64,000 nt of DNA from Stenopsyche tienmushanensis (Eukaryota > Arthropoda > Insecta > Trichoptera > Stenopsychidae): positions 372,001-436,000 of the forward strand of contig WACJ01000119.1 of NCBI GenBank assembly GCA_008973525.1, written 5' to 3'. Below, piece by piece: positions 34,135 to 47,189 of this stretch (position 1 is the first letter of the stretch; each line of letters starts with the position of its first letter). The notes below the pieces were generated by a model that worked only from the letters and a program-made list of their open reading frames with translations, did not search any database and was not told the DNA's origin. The position numbers and the translations under genes are program-made.

Positions 34135-36725
34135 CATAATTCAGCGATAACAGATGCAATATGATTTATACAGTCCCAAATTATTATTTTTTTTCCAAAT
34201 TTCGGTTAGTGTTGATGAATTATTGCCTATTGTATCCAAAGTTTGTCAATGCGTACACTTTATGAAATAAAAAAAACCGCATAACTTCGAAATCGCACAA
34301 AAAAAGATTTGCCGTCTTTTCTTTCATAATAATTTACCATATACTACTAAATAATTCGCAATAAATTTGATAGATGTTGCTTTAATATCATGGCTGTTAT
34401 AACCTAATAAATTTAGAGCGTCTTCATTAAAACACTCTGTAATAATCAATGTTAAATTATTCTCCTAATCAATTTGATGTATCAAAACGTTTCCCATAAT
34501 ACCATAAGAAAGTCCGGTCATCCTGTCCAAGTTCTGAGTAATAGAATTACTCATTGTGTTGATAAATACGTTATAAACAAAACTGTCATTCCATTTATTG
34601 AAATAAACGTAGTATTTTATAACATCAGTTGCGTGTAGTATACCGACGAAGGATCATGTCGTAGAAATGTGTCATATTTAATGCATTTGTGCATTAAATG
34701 CATAGGTAATTTCGATGGATTTTATCAGTAAGTACTTGATTGATTATTCGTTGTATATTATGAAGTGCTATCCATCTTCATGGCCGTTTTTATCCCATTT
34801 TTAATCAATATATTTGGGATGTAATTTATATCGTACGTCGTAAAATGTTACATATAAAAGCGAGACAAACGCAGCAGTCCATATTTTGCACCCAGTGCGG
34901 CCAATATGCTCTCCCGAAACCCGTGCAGATTTTCGAAGGTTTATCTATCTGGCTGATAATTCCCGTTGGATTTTTATCGCCTCCGAGATAGCCAATCTTT
35001 TTTATGTTTATCCCGATGTCGGTTCCAGGCGATAAGTGCTAATACCCCGATAAACGCAACGGTGTAATCAGTGAAATGTTAACCGTAATTTGCGACGTCG
35101 GCGCGAATCCAGAAGTAAATTACCGAAAACCAAGAATCTAATCAACTAATTACTATTTGTATTTGATTAGCAAACAACTTTGGGTATTAGGATGATTATA
35201 AAATAATCAACTGTTGTAATGCCGCCATAATGCAGATGCCGCCATATTAAACACGCCTAATGTGTGCCGGCCGCATGATTGATGTTAAACTTGAAATATG
35301 ACGATAGTTTGCTTGATATCCTTAATTATTTTTTTTTGAGTCCAACCACAAACGTGTGGATTTATGAGATAAGGACGTCATACTACAGCTTATTATTGCG
35401 CTAAAATCCAAATTTGAATACATTGATAATTTTCTTCTATTTCGTCTTTCTATCGAATTTGTATCATATAATGGATTGATTTTTTTATGGCACAGAAGCT
35501 TAAAGTATTATAATATAACATAGCAGTATTTTTCTGGCATAATAAGGCTTTATATCTTGTCTATTATGTCGATAAAATTGATGCTTCAATCTAATAGCAA
35601 TTCGGTATAGTTTTGAAATAATCCACAATTCCCGTATTTCCTACTTTGTAATCCTCTTACATCAAGCTCATAACGATCTTCCAGTGGGAAACTCTTCGCA
35701 TGTACAGACTTAAATCATAAAAATAACAATTTCTCAGGGCATAAAAGTTAAAATAGCAAGCCACGGGGAGGAAAGTAAAGGCTTTTGATAGCTTTTAGCA
35801 TGAAATCAATTAACCGATATTTGCACTTGTCAAACCTCTATGTTGAACAAATAAACATCATGCATCATGTTTTGTGTACAAATTACATGTTTGAGCATAT
35901 TCCCATACAAAAGATCGATTAAATCTGCGGCTTAGGAATACAGCGCTAAATGCATAAAAGCGAGTATTTGACTGTGCGCATATGCGTCCATAGAGAATGA
36001 GAGCGTGCGATTTCCGCGTCTGAACAACGTGGTCCCAGGCGAACTCAGCGACTCATTTACGTTGCAATATCTTCAATTAATCATTCATTTTATATGAAAT
36101 ATGTTTGAAATTTTCTTTGCCATTTAGAATTTATAAAAAAACAAATAATTTTCCCATATAAATATATGTTTTGTTGTTCAAATTTAAATATATTTATGTT
36201 TCTAAAAGAAAGACCTTCGATTGCCTTGTATATCTGTCAGCTTAAGTTCTTTAAAATTGCGCAGAATATTCGCATTAAAAATAATAAGCTGATTTCAGGA
36301 TTTATTTCCATTCAAATGCCAGATCTTTTCGACCTTGATAAAGAATTTAACAGTGGAAACATCCAAATCGATAACGAACGAACAACGTAAATGCTCCATT
36401 TACAAGGAACATTTATAAGTAATGCTAGCATATTCATAAATACGAATTTATTTGGACATTTAGTCTAAAATCGTCGAAATAGCGTTGATACGCTTTTGGA
36501 AGCGATGTTTCCAGACCTGGAAGACATCTTAGAAGGCCTTCTCCGTGATGTCATTTAGATGTCCCAATGTTTTCCTTTTAGGACTCCTTTTATGGGAAAT
36601 CTGTAGTTGAAAACTGTAGGGAGGATGTGGAATCAATGGGGTGTGGGTCTTAGGCAGAAAGTGCATTATCGCACATTGAATGCGGAAATTAGTGAATTGC
36701 AGATGGGTGTCTTACGTCTCATCAT
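34135..36725. other. unassigned intronic stretch
   Basis: No gene recognised. 34870-35110 is somewhat GC-richer and apparently unique. A 10-bp-stem palindrome lies at 34676-34699. Confidence 0.4.
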
Positions 36726-36729
36726 ACAC

Positions 36730-37150
36730 TCTTACATTAATGGCAAGGTCGTGCTGTAAAGGTACCTTTTTTCCTGTGGGAGGGTAACCCATAGTGGGTA
36801 GTGTCAGATTTGTACTGACTAAACCCTTCCCTTGTCCTTCACTGTCCCCCTGGTATTGTTTTCCAAAATGCTTCAGGAGGACAGGTAGTCTGGCCTTAGA
36901 TGATTGGCCCTATTCTATTGTTGGAGAGGCGCTCTGCGTAACTCTTTTACTGCCCTCTATAGCGCTCAGTATCTCTTCTACGTATTTGCGCCAAAAGTCC
37001 CAGTTCTTCTTGCTTTCCATCACTTTCCATCATGCTGTGGACTATGGTTGTCGACGTTGAGCTCGGCTACCTCGAGTGCTTGTTTCAGCAGTTTTCTCTA
37101 GGGTGCCCAAGCCTTACAGCCAGTGATGGTTTGCTCTGTGTCGTCGACTT
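36730..37150 (-). pseudogene. R1-like LINE C-terminus and tail
   Basis: In reverse, KLLKQALEVAEL, HSPQHDGK and a decayed tail match the relic at 11425-11720. Block 36740-36910 matches 11390-11580. There is no intact frame. Confidence 0.6.
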
Positions 37151-37159
37151 GTAAAGGTA

Positions 37160-37840
37160 CCTATTCACGTCTAATGTGCCGGATCGGACAGACAGCGGCT
37201 TACTAGACAAACAAATCTGTTCCGGGTTTTCCCGGACTGGACAGATTTGTCTTCCACCAAAATTTTGATCCCACGAGAAACGCTACACCCAAAACGTCCA
37301 AGCGCTCACCCTTTTGGCTCCGCGCTCTCCCGGGGGAGATGAGATTCCCGCAGAAATACTAGCTTTAGACCACGTGAACTGCAGGAGCTATTCCTTCCAT
37401 ATGGTACTCGTATCGATTCGGTCATTTGTAATACCTAATCACGGAGACAAGTCGCCAGTCGAGCAGCCTAAAGCCGTTCACCCCTGTGTGAGCTATTGAG
37501 GATAGTAGTGACGCCTTTTGCACATGCTCCACCAACTTCTACAATCAGCAGTTCCACATACCCCTTTACTAGTAAGCTGCCTACCCAACTTATGTTAGCT
37601 GTGCTATCCCAGCAGCGTTTAATGAGCAAACCGACGAGGTTGCTTGCGCAGGATCTCTTCTCCACATCATTACCCGAGAGATTCGACCGTTACCCACTGG
37701 CATAGGGTTGGCCCTCCTGGGGTTTTATGGGTGGGCATCATGGAATCTAACTCCCACCTGGGAATGCACCGGAACAGTTTGTCCACTCCCCTTATTCCGG
37801 TTCACTCTCTTATATTGCCTCCAGTATCAATCGAAGCAGG
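37160..37840 (+). repeat. LINE block B, + orientation
   Basis: 37390-37770 matches 16940-17330 on the same strand and 52195-52560 / 58863-59030 in reverse. It is a LINE 3' region without intact coding sequence. A hairpin lies at 37211-37250. Confidence 0.5.
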
Positions 37841-37959
37841 TGATATTTATCTCCGCACAACACATGACCCAGATATAATCTCCGGAGATCTTCCTCATAT
37901 GGTATTTATCAGCATTACTCTCTTAAGTACGTCTGTGTTAATGATCATATCAGTCTAGC

Positions 37960-38690
37960 GTATACGAAGCATTCCTCTGTGTATCTACATTTACTTCTAA
38001 TTGATTCGTATTATTTACTTTTAGAGTCCATGTTTCACAGCCGTACAAAAGCGCCTTTGAGGTTAAAATAGTCATCACAGAAGATGGCTCTCATTTTATT
38101 AAATGCAACACTTGCAACCTTTATTTGGCACCCTACTTTTATATCTGGGTCAAGCGCCTTTGTTATGATGCTGCCAATATATTTAAACCGGTCAACTACT
38201 CGATTTAGCTGCAGAGATGCTCCATCCAGGGGTGACAACATACTACCTTGTCGGACTCTTTGTATAGCCATAGCCTCTGTATTTCCATTTCGAAGTCTGA
38301 TCTCTGCTGTTTAAAGCTAAAAAATATTGCATTCTATAGTCAATATTGCATTCTTTGAGTATATCCATTAGTGTCATGTGCCTTACTCTATCAAATGCTT
38401 TTTCGTAGTCTATAAATTATGTAAATACTTCTTTGTGTTGAACTCTACACTTCCGACTCATTAGGCTAATCGTACGATAGTTATAGGCAGTTCTTTGGGT
38501 GTTGCTTCATAAGTATGATGACAAATGTCGATTTCAACTAATCTTGGGGTATAATCCCTGTATCATAAATCTTTTTAAACAACCCCAACAGTGAGTGAAT
38601 ATTATCTTCGCTGATTAATTTTAATAGTTCTATTGGGATTTCGTCCGGATCGCATGCTATTTTGTTGTATTTATGTTTACGCGAATGATT
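37960..38690 (-). pseudogene. non-LTR reverse transcriptase relic of a second family
   Basis: The - strand reads, with stops and frameshifts: PDEIPIELLKLISE, LLGLFKKIYDTGIIPQD, STFVII, a KKHPKNC-like region, RQGSMLSPL and LNRVVDRFKYIGSIIT. These are RT fingers/palm motifs of the widespread insect LINE RT often annotated as endonuclease-reverse transcriptase. It is clearly different from the R1-like copies. Confidence 0.75.
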
Positions 38691-38694
38691 GAAT

Positions 38695-40910
38695 ATTATG
38701 TGCTATCGACGGTGTTGAGGTTTATTTATTGATGTACAGATTTCACTTACGCTGCGCGGTCTTGAGAGAAACAGACAGATCAACTGCTTTCTGTAGCCGC
38801 TATTCTAAATCATAATTAATGCGTCGCAAGTGGATCGCCATCAAATTCGGTGCGTTTTTACGATACAGTTATATATTTTGTGCGACATAAAAGCAAGTGG
38901 TAAAAGCCACTCGATCAAGAGGGGCGCCTCCATTTTATTTATGGCCCAATTATGATGGGTTGTAAAACATTTAGCTCTCGTATTTATCGACTTTATCTTC
39001 CTATTCATATAGCCATCGCTCAATACTCCATCAATAGCTGTTCCACCCTCCCCGGTAATCGTCTTACCTGTGTACTAATTAATTCCGAAATTAATAATTA
39101 CACAGGCTTCGAAGGATTATCGAAACATCCTTGGAGATCAGCCTTTTTCATCTTTGCTTTCAAGGGCATCTCCTCGAGTGGGAAAATGTTTCACGAGAGC
39201 CTCTCGTGCTGAATATTTTCCGGATTTATCTCGATTTCCTCGCGATAATTTCCATCGACGCGAGGAAGCGCCCATTATTTAACCAGCTTAATTCTATTCA
39301 AACGATGATTCTTATGGAAAAAATCTCGAAATTTTAAATTAATTTATTAATATTGAATTTATTCTTAATTATTTAATCAAATTTTTGATCCAAAACATCA
39401 TTTTTGACGAAAAAAACGAACTGCTTATGAATGCTCCCGCCATCTGTTGATTGCTCTGCGAAGCTATCCCGGAAAATTTAAAGGCTTTCAAGGAAACAAA
39501 ATCAGATTTTCGTTTGCCCAGATATTTTCTCCAGGATAACGCCCTCTTATTATACAAAATCGCCGTTTTTTTAATGTTGATATTGCCAAATTTATGCAGA
39601 CCGAAGCTCGTACACATGGATAAATTTCGCTAATTCCAGGGGCGGATTTCATTTGCCCCGTTCATTTTTCTTCATTTGCATTCAACATCGCAAGAATGAA
39701 TAATGAACCGAGCCGTAGTCATTTGCTGACTCATTATTTGCAAAGGTCGTTTTTTTAGACAAAAAAAATGTATGTAATTTATCAGATGGACCCCCGAAAC
39801 GCTATTATCCGAAAGCTCCTCTCTGATGCTTAAAGTGTGCTTGCATGCGAAACAAATCGATTTTTTGGATACATTTGACTGCCAATTAACAAACAATCAT
39901 ATAAAAAATATAAACAAATTTGTTATTTGACCGCAAATACGAAAAACAATAGTATTGTTTTCTTCGCAATTACGCAATTTTTTTAAAATAAATCTGAAAT
40001 ATTAACTAATTTCTTTTAATCGTATTATATTGTTTATATTATAAACAAATAGCTATGACGTTGTGCTGATATTGTTGGCGCCATAATATTCAATGAATTC
40101 CAAATATTATTTTAATGACACAATGTTGATAGTATTAATTATTATTGTGATCGTATTTTATTTTTTGTTATTTAATAAAGTGTTGCGCTGGAAATTGATG
40201 ATATTTTATCGCTTGGGGTTCCCTGGGAATGTCTTAATTTTTTTTGTCGCTCGTTTTTGTTGTATTTGGTATCCATCCTACCCCATAACACCCATCCTAC
40301 TCGCTTTGCCGATGAGTTTTGCTTCGATTGTTTGCCGTATTATTGACTCGATTAGGGATTTTAGTGCATCGTTACCAAAATTCAAAGATCCTCCCGTTCT
40401 CAGATCATCCCTTAAACGTCTATTGCCCGACATAAATTTCTGGAAGCAATATTGGCATGTGTAGATTATTACCACTTCAATATAAATATATTTTAGTCTT
40501 TTTCTGGATTTTATGGCTTTCTAATTCCCCTAATTCTAAGGCCCTAATACAATGTTTTTATGTCCTCATAAATTGTATGATGATATGCTGACTTCATCAG
40601 TGTATTAAGAAACTTGATTTGCAACCAGGAAAAACTGGGTTCCCCATAAATAATCGCTGTCTATTATCCTGGCATGAATACAATTATTTTTTGTAGTAAA
40701 TTGTGATTTATGATAAGAATTTAACGATGAGGAAAAAAAATGTGTCAAAAATACAATGGTTTTCTTTTTATTACGTACGGTAGTATATAACCAAAACAAT
40801 TCATTTTAAATCGCATAAATCCAGTCAAACAATCGCATTTATAGTATGGAAAGTCCCAATAAAAATAAGCTTTAACCAGTATTATAATAGATCTTTATAT
40901 ATCTTAATGA
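38695..40910. other. unassigned intronic stretch
   Basis: No gene recognised. ORF 40093-40464 (123 codons, hydrophobic N-terminus) has no recognisable domain and no supporting context. Confidence 0.4.
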
Positions 40911-40912
40911 TC

Positions 40913-41084
40913 AGTTTGTTTGGTCCCGCGTGTTTGTCGGCCATTTTGTTTGTTTTGTTTGATGAGCGAACAAAATGTTACGAAGTGGGTGAGTTTGTTC
41001 AGAAAAGGTCAAAACCCGGCGATGGTAGCATCTGGATTTAATCAAATCCTCCACTGACCCATGCTACATTGGTGTCAGAAGTGG
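40913..41084 (+). mobile_element. mariner 5' scrap joined to LTR end and primer-binding site
   Basis: The TTTGTTTGGTCCCGCGTGTT block is followed by a decayed MSRQxVTKWVSLF stretch (about 40960-41005). Next come an LTR end (ATCCTCCACTGACCCATGCT then ACA) and TGGTGTCAGAAGTGG at 41070-41084. It has the same order as the - strand copies at 30361-30600 and 52940-53090. Confidence 0.5.
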
Positions 41085-42639
41085 TAAATCTGTACAAATA
41101 TTGTTTTACAGTGAGAGTAAGATTTTTTGTTGGAAAAACTTAATCTTTGCCGTCAGTGAACATTAATTTTAATAAAAAATGATAAATTTACAACACATTT
41201 AATGATTCAAAACACTAACTGTAGATTATGCCACTTTTTGTTTTTTTTTTAAATTTAAGACATTGTTAATATCAATTTTTGTGTAGCAAAACCATATTAG
41301 ACTTTTAAAAATAATAAATCTCCATGGGAAATTTGATTGATAGCAAAAAATTAAAATGATGCTTTTAAAATATCAAACAATACATTTTTTATTTCTTTGT
41401 GTAATAGTACAACATGTCAAGTATATTTGTATTAAATTTTCAAGTCAATCGGAGCAAAACTGTAAGAGATAGAACCTTTGAAAATTTTGGTCATTAAGGT
41501 TGACCGGCTGAGAACGTCGTATTTAATCCCTTTTTTCTTCATTTTTTTTTAAATCATTGGACACTATTTCTCAAAAACGAATGCACCGATCTTATTGATA
41601 TTTTGTATATTGTTTCTAGATATAAAGTTGTTTTTATTTTCTTTGGTCACAACTTATTTTTTAAGGCAATACATGACAAATTTCTTTTTGTTTTTAACTT
41701 TTACATTCAATCACGGTCTATACATCAACATAGTCTCCTTCAAAATGTGCATAAAATAAGACTTCAAATCGAAGGAATGTTATTGTTGCTGTTGTTGACG
41801 CATTATTGTTTTTTTTATCGAGTGTGAGCAAAAACGGTATCCACTTCGGACAGAGCTTTCTCATTGATAATAAATGATTGTGGCCAATGTGGCCAAAACT
41901 ATTTTGTGAACGTCTCGTTAAAAATCATTAAAATCAATACTTAAACGTCAGATGAAATTCATTTTTTTTTCACAAAAACCGCTGTAACTCTAGAACTAAA
42001 CATCATATCGTTATGAAATTTTGATACGTAGTATTTGAAGATTGGCACTGACAAACAATCATAAATTTATCCACAATGACCAACTGTATATCATCCCACG
42101 AAGCTTCATGTGACAAGTTTCAATATGATCGATATTGCTATGTTTTATACATTTTTTGCATTCAATCTAATTTATTTTTTTGATCTTATATTATTGACGG
42201 TCCGAATTATATATATTCGGCGTTAATAATTGATAATTTTTCCGGAAAATGTAGTGTTAATCGCGTTCGCTGCCGGGAAAAGGGGGCGTGCTTGGATGTT
42301 TACATTTTGCCATCTACTGCCACCTGTAGTCGCCCGATCCAACTCATATTTATTTTCGTGATAAACGGGACTTTGCCGATTGTAAAAATGATTTTTTTTG
42401 TTATAAATATTCGCACGGTGTATTTTTATATATTTTTTTAATGTGTGAATTTGTTGTTTTGTATAAGAAATCGAAGAAAATCGGAAAAGTCTCAGATGGC
42501 CGTGTATTTAGTTTGGACTATTTTTTTTCCCGTAGGGATGAATGTTATGTGGATAAAATGGGATTGATATGGGGGATGCTTTTTGTGTGGATATTTAATT
42601 TTTGTGCAAATTCGCTTGGGGGTTGATCCGATGGTGGGA
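41085..42639. other. AT-rich intronic stretch
   Basis: Nothing recognised. Confidence 0.4.
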
Positions 42640-42915
42640 GGACGTCAGGACATAGTGTTTGGTAAATAAAGAAGTGTTATCCTGCGGGTTGTCGAACCGC
42701 GAGTTTCATATCGACCGCGGCGGCACGGAGGTATGCGGGGGGGCGGGAAAGGAGGAAAATTGAAGGTTCGTCGGTAAAGCAGGGCGCGTCTGCAGCCGAG
42801 CGAGCCGATCGCGAGGCGTGGAGCGGCCGCGGGGCTGACGGGCGGCCCTCGGCCCTCGGCACCTCGGGGCCGCCATACCCCCCAACCTTCTTCGTCTTGC
42901 CGAACGGTCCAATAC
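42640..42915. promoter_or_regulatory. CpG-rich island of unknown role
   Basis: A sharp GC- and CpG-rich block (densest at 42700-42890) lies within AT-rich intron. Because stop codons are AT-rich, frames stay open on both strands (up to 91 codons on -), so openness is weak evidence of coding. It could be an internal promoter with first exon, or an unrecognised exon. No splice signal was convincing. Confidence 0.3.
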
Positions 42916-45850
42916 CTCATTATTTATACTTGTACGTGTATGTGTATGTGTGTGTGCTCCTAGCCGTCTATGTGTGTTTAAGTGTTTATATAACCTAATT
43001 ACGTGTATGTGTGTTTTAATTGTTGTGTCTGCAAAATGGACGATTCATAACCTAAATATTGGAGAAGGGACTCGCTATAACAATAAACGAGGAGGCTGCG
43101 TCCGCGTACAGTGGCTCTATCTAGTAGGCGGCCTTTCCGCCCAAACTCTCTTTATATCGTGCCAACAAACCTGCTCGCCAATGGTTCGTATTTTACACCT
43201 TCGTCCTTATCGCTATGGCTTTTCCGATACTTCGACGCCCGTTTATGAATACAGCCTATTTTTTCGTGGCATACCTCGTTCGAATTAAATCGACCCCATT
43301 TTAAAACAACCCCATTCCACCGGGCCGATATAAAAACAAGCGAAATAGGGGATAACATTCGGAGGAAAACCTCGGGGCGAAATTAGGTTAAGTGTCAGAA
43401 AATACATTTTATTCCGCCGGACGAACGTAAATATAACACGACGATATTTTAGGTTATACCCCATACAAAATACTCCATAAAATCACACCCCATGGAAGAT
43501 ATTTCCATCAATGGCAATCAAAAAATTGTATATTTATCTTATGAGCATATTTATTTTTATTCAGGGCGTTTCCCGTGTATTTATTTATAAATTCGTATTT
43601 TAAGCGATGTGATCATTTCGCAGCATTCATTAGGGGATGATTTACAATTTGCTGAAAATCATTTCCTATGCGAAAACCTTCTAGATTTAATGATAAGCAA
43701 AAATGTCCTTCATCATCCCTTATTCATTTACAAGCAACGTGCTCTTAATCCTGCGCTAATTAGTCTTCATTGAGATGCTTTTAGATAATAATTGATGATG
43801 TGCAAAATTACGCCAATTAATCGATAATTCATGAAACAAAGCATATTATTTTGTATAAATTTCCATCTAAAATAATGCTTACTTAAATGTGAACGTCAAA
43901 GAAATGTGATCCATTTGCCCAATTGTGAATGCTTAATATCTAGAGTGGTTCAGCATATTAACGAGCTGCCGTTTCTGACACCAATGGAGCGTATGCGCTC
44001 TCAGAGCAGAATCTCAGGGCTGCTCTCACGCGGGTTTTTTTTTATGCCGTCTCGTCTTTTTAGCTGATTTATTTATTGATGAATCTGGCCACGGAAATAA
44101 CATCATTCAACGCCTTTCTAACTTTCTATAGCGTACTTAGTGTCGCCTGTAATGTAGTTATATCATTTGAAAAGATATCACATGTAAAAATTATACATAT
44201 AGGGGTCACATTTGAATTACCCTTTATTAGAGAATGACGACCTGTGCGGATGTTCGCTATACAAAGGCCACTCGTCGCTTCAAATTGCTGAAGCATTTCT
44301 AAGAAGCTTTATTTGCTTTGTTTCAATAAGCAAGTAAAATGATTTTTAAGGCGTTCCACGCGGAATCACCCACAGATTTTGAGGCATATTTTAGGTATAT
44401 CTTGTGTGTATTTTTCTTAAATCGATCTCGAATCGTTTTCTCGTCAAATCTCATCCCCCAAACGAGGGTCTTCCATATGTATTATGGAAAGGTTTTTATT
44501 ATATGTTTTTACCCAGTGCTCTGGAGTGGAATAAGAAGGTCTGGCAAGAATGGCGACGTCCAAAATTTCTGCCATAAATTTCGAGTAATCTATGCCTTTA
44601 TCACCTTTGAAGCCTCCTCTCGCTTTACAAGATTGGTAGAATGATAATAAAAAAAATATTGCTCAGCCTGACAAAATCTCGAGCTTTTGCATCCAATATG
44701 GAAAGCCTCCCTTATTATATATTTGATATTGGACGAACGTGGGCGAATTTTACAATTGATTTAAGCGTGGATTTTCAGCAATGATAAATCAGATTTTAAT
44801 AGCGATTTTGGCTTTTATTATATGCATAATTTTACGTATGATAATTGACAAAATACTGCGATAATAATGTCACAAATGCTTCAATTTTGACCCTTTTGTG
44901 ATGTTATTTAATGTCATTTCATTCGATTGAGCGTCTCAATGCCAACAATATAATGTCGTCTATTGACCGAAAATCAAAAACATGGTTGTCGGTTGCTTAT
45001 CAGTCCATTATAACCATTTTGTATGTGACAAAGGATATGTGTGTTAGTATGAATTACCGCTTCCTTACCGTAATAATCATCGAGACCACACAACCATTCC
45101 CGATATTCATTGTCTTTTGAGTGTTCACATCAAGAAGTAATGTATCATCAAATTTATATCTAATAATTGTATATTTTTAAAGAATATATCCTTATTTTTG
45201 TAAAATTAAGACTATTTTACAAGGCATCAATTTTAACACGTTTGCATGCCAAAAGTCCTATAACATCTATACAAAGGCATTATCTAATTAATTCATAATT
45301 TTAAATAGATCCCAAGGATTGTTTTTAAATATTGATGCATCATTTCTTTTAAAAATACCTTAAATTTTGAGCATATTACAAATCCAATTTGGCGGGAACG
45401 TGGCGTTCGTTCAACTTCGATGAAATTCCTCAAGTGTTTCAATAATTTCTTTTGTAATGGACTCACTCGCACATAATAAATTTGAGGATGTGGTCGTGTT
45501 TAATAACGTTCAATGAATTTATTTCCTTCAAAAAATCCCGTCTAAATGGGCAAATTTTGCGATAACGTCACGCGTTCCGCTTATCAACGTCGGTCTCTAT
45601 ACGGTACGCAATATGACAAATTTGAAGATAATTGTTTAGATTGCATATTGACATGATTTGTTCATAATTCTTATGGTTTTTTTTTTGTTTCTGTGATTTA
45701 ATTTTGCTTATTATGCTTTTATGTACTTTTTTTCCCAGTTGTTGGTATAGTGATTTAGATCTTGATCCCTTACTGTAAAGTTGTATCACAATTGACGCTT
45801 CTTGCAATTATTTAGTCTTGTATCCGCAGCAACCGTTCGATTATCTTAAC
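42916..45850. other. unassigned intronic stretch
   Basis: No gene recognised. A partial primer-site-like motif in reverse (GTTTCTGACACCA) lies at 43971-43983. 43000-43380 is somewhat GC-richer. Confidence 0.4.
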
Positions 45851-45959
45851 GATTCTGGTTCAATATTGTTTCCCGGTATAGTCCACCGAAGACCGAATGC
45901 TTGGTAAGTACGTAGCATATCGGTGGAAGTTTTGTTTACCTTAGCAACTCGCAGTCTCA

Positions 45960-46090
45960 CAAAAAAATAATTATGCTTATTTAAAAACCTTCTTAGATAT
46001 ATGACCAATAACTCATTAAAGTTTCAACGTAATCAGAAGAATGGTACAGGAATGTATAGTTCGCAAACATACAAACATTAAAAACAAACA
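45960..46090 (+). repeat. family C repeat (diverged)
   Basis: It shares the AAAACCTTCTTAGATATATG stretch with 23985-24085 in the same strand sense. No coding content. Confidence 0.35.
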
Positions 46091-46189
46091 ACAGCTATAT
46101 ATGATATATGCGTTCATTTAAAGCATATATATTCAATTTAAAACATATGATAAATTGGGGTTTATGTTTGAATAGAGATAATAGGAGTC

Positions 46190-46545
46190 AATCACGTAAA
46201 AGATGGATCCAATAATGGTGTATAGGGAGGATAATAACGGTCAGTTTGTTTGGCAACTGTAAATTCTTCCGATGAAGAAGTCGTCGCGTACTTCTGTCAT
46301 CTCTTTTGGATACTGGGTTATAGTAACACATCCATTTCTCATCCCCCGTCATAATAGAGCTCAAAAAATATTGTTCTGCAAAGTCAAAAAATAGATCACC
46401 ACGTCGAACTTGCAAGAACAGGATTACGCGACGACCTCTCCGTCGGAAGAATTTACTGTGACTGAACAAAATGGTCGAAAAATACGTTAAATTCTCCCAA
46501 GCTCTAAAGCCCATGTAATACGACTTTCTAGATGACTCTCGCAAA
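46190..46545 (-). pseudogene. mariner transposase fragment
   Basis: The - frame contains EQYFLSSIMTGDEKWMCYYN, the first catalytic Asp region of mariner (about 46320-46370). Flanking residues are decayed, with no third-Asp motif nearby. It also holds the dispersed tract shared with 33290-33360. Confidence 0.65.
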
Positions 46546-46829
46546 TATTATATAAATATAAATAAATGTTGAAATACTTCAATCAAGTTCCCGCTCTACA
46601 ACTTCAGCCACTTCTATAAAAACCCTAGCCATCTTGTATCGAAAGTAGAGGATGTTTATTTAGCAATACTTAGCATAAACTACTTGTAGATCGTAAAGCA
46701 ACTTTGTATATTTTTATATAATGCCGTTATGTATTCAAAATTGCTGTTGATATCCGCAATGCTAAAAGTTTGATAGACATTAACTTTCCTGATTTACATT
46801 GTATAAACACTTACTTATACTTTGTATTA

Positions 46830-47180
46830 TTTGGAGATTATACGAGGGGGATTCATATATGACCCGGAATTTTTTTGCACAAATTAATAAAAAAATAATC
46901 TTTGTTCGTATGTAATGCGCTGCCATACCGTTCATCAAATTGAAATAAAAATTCGTACAGTTATTGCTAAAGATTACGCAAGTAACATAGGCATAGTTTA
47001 ACATATAAAAATCAATATTTGTTTGTCTGTATTTAATGCGCTGCCATACCGTTCATCCGATTGCCATAAAACTTTATCAACGTATTGTTTATACTTGCGG
47101 GAATAACATAGACATAGTAAATATGTTGTTTGTTATGTGAGACGTGGCAATGCAACGCATGCCGGATAATCACTAGTGAT
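46830..47180 (+). repeat. family C: two ~120-bp tandem units
   Basis: TGCGCTGCCATACCGTTCAT at about 46916 is repeated about 121 bp later, each followed by ATTG(C/A)(A/C)ATAAAA and AACATAG(G/A)CATAGT. Another pair lies at 50250-50470. Both arrays lie near a TATATTTGAA(C) motif. Confidence 0.65.
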
Positions 47181-47189
47181 ATATAAATA

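Noticed and set aside
40093..40464. 123-codon + ORF with hydrophobic start
   Set aside because: No recognisable motif, no codon signature, and AT-rich composition like the flanking intron.
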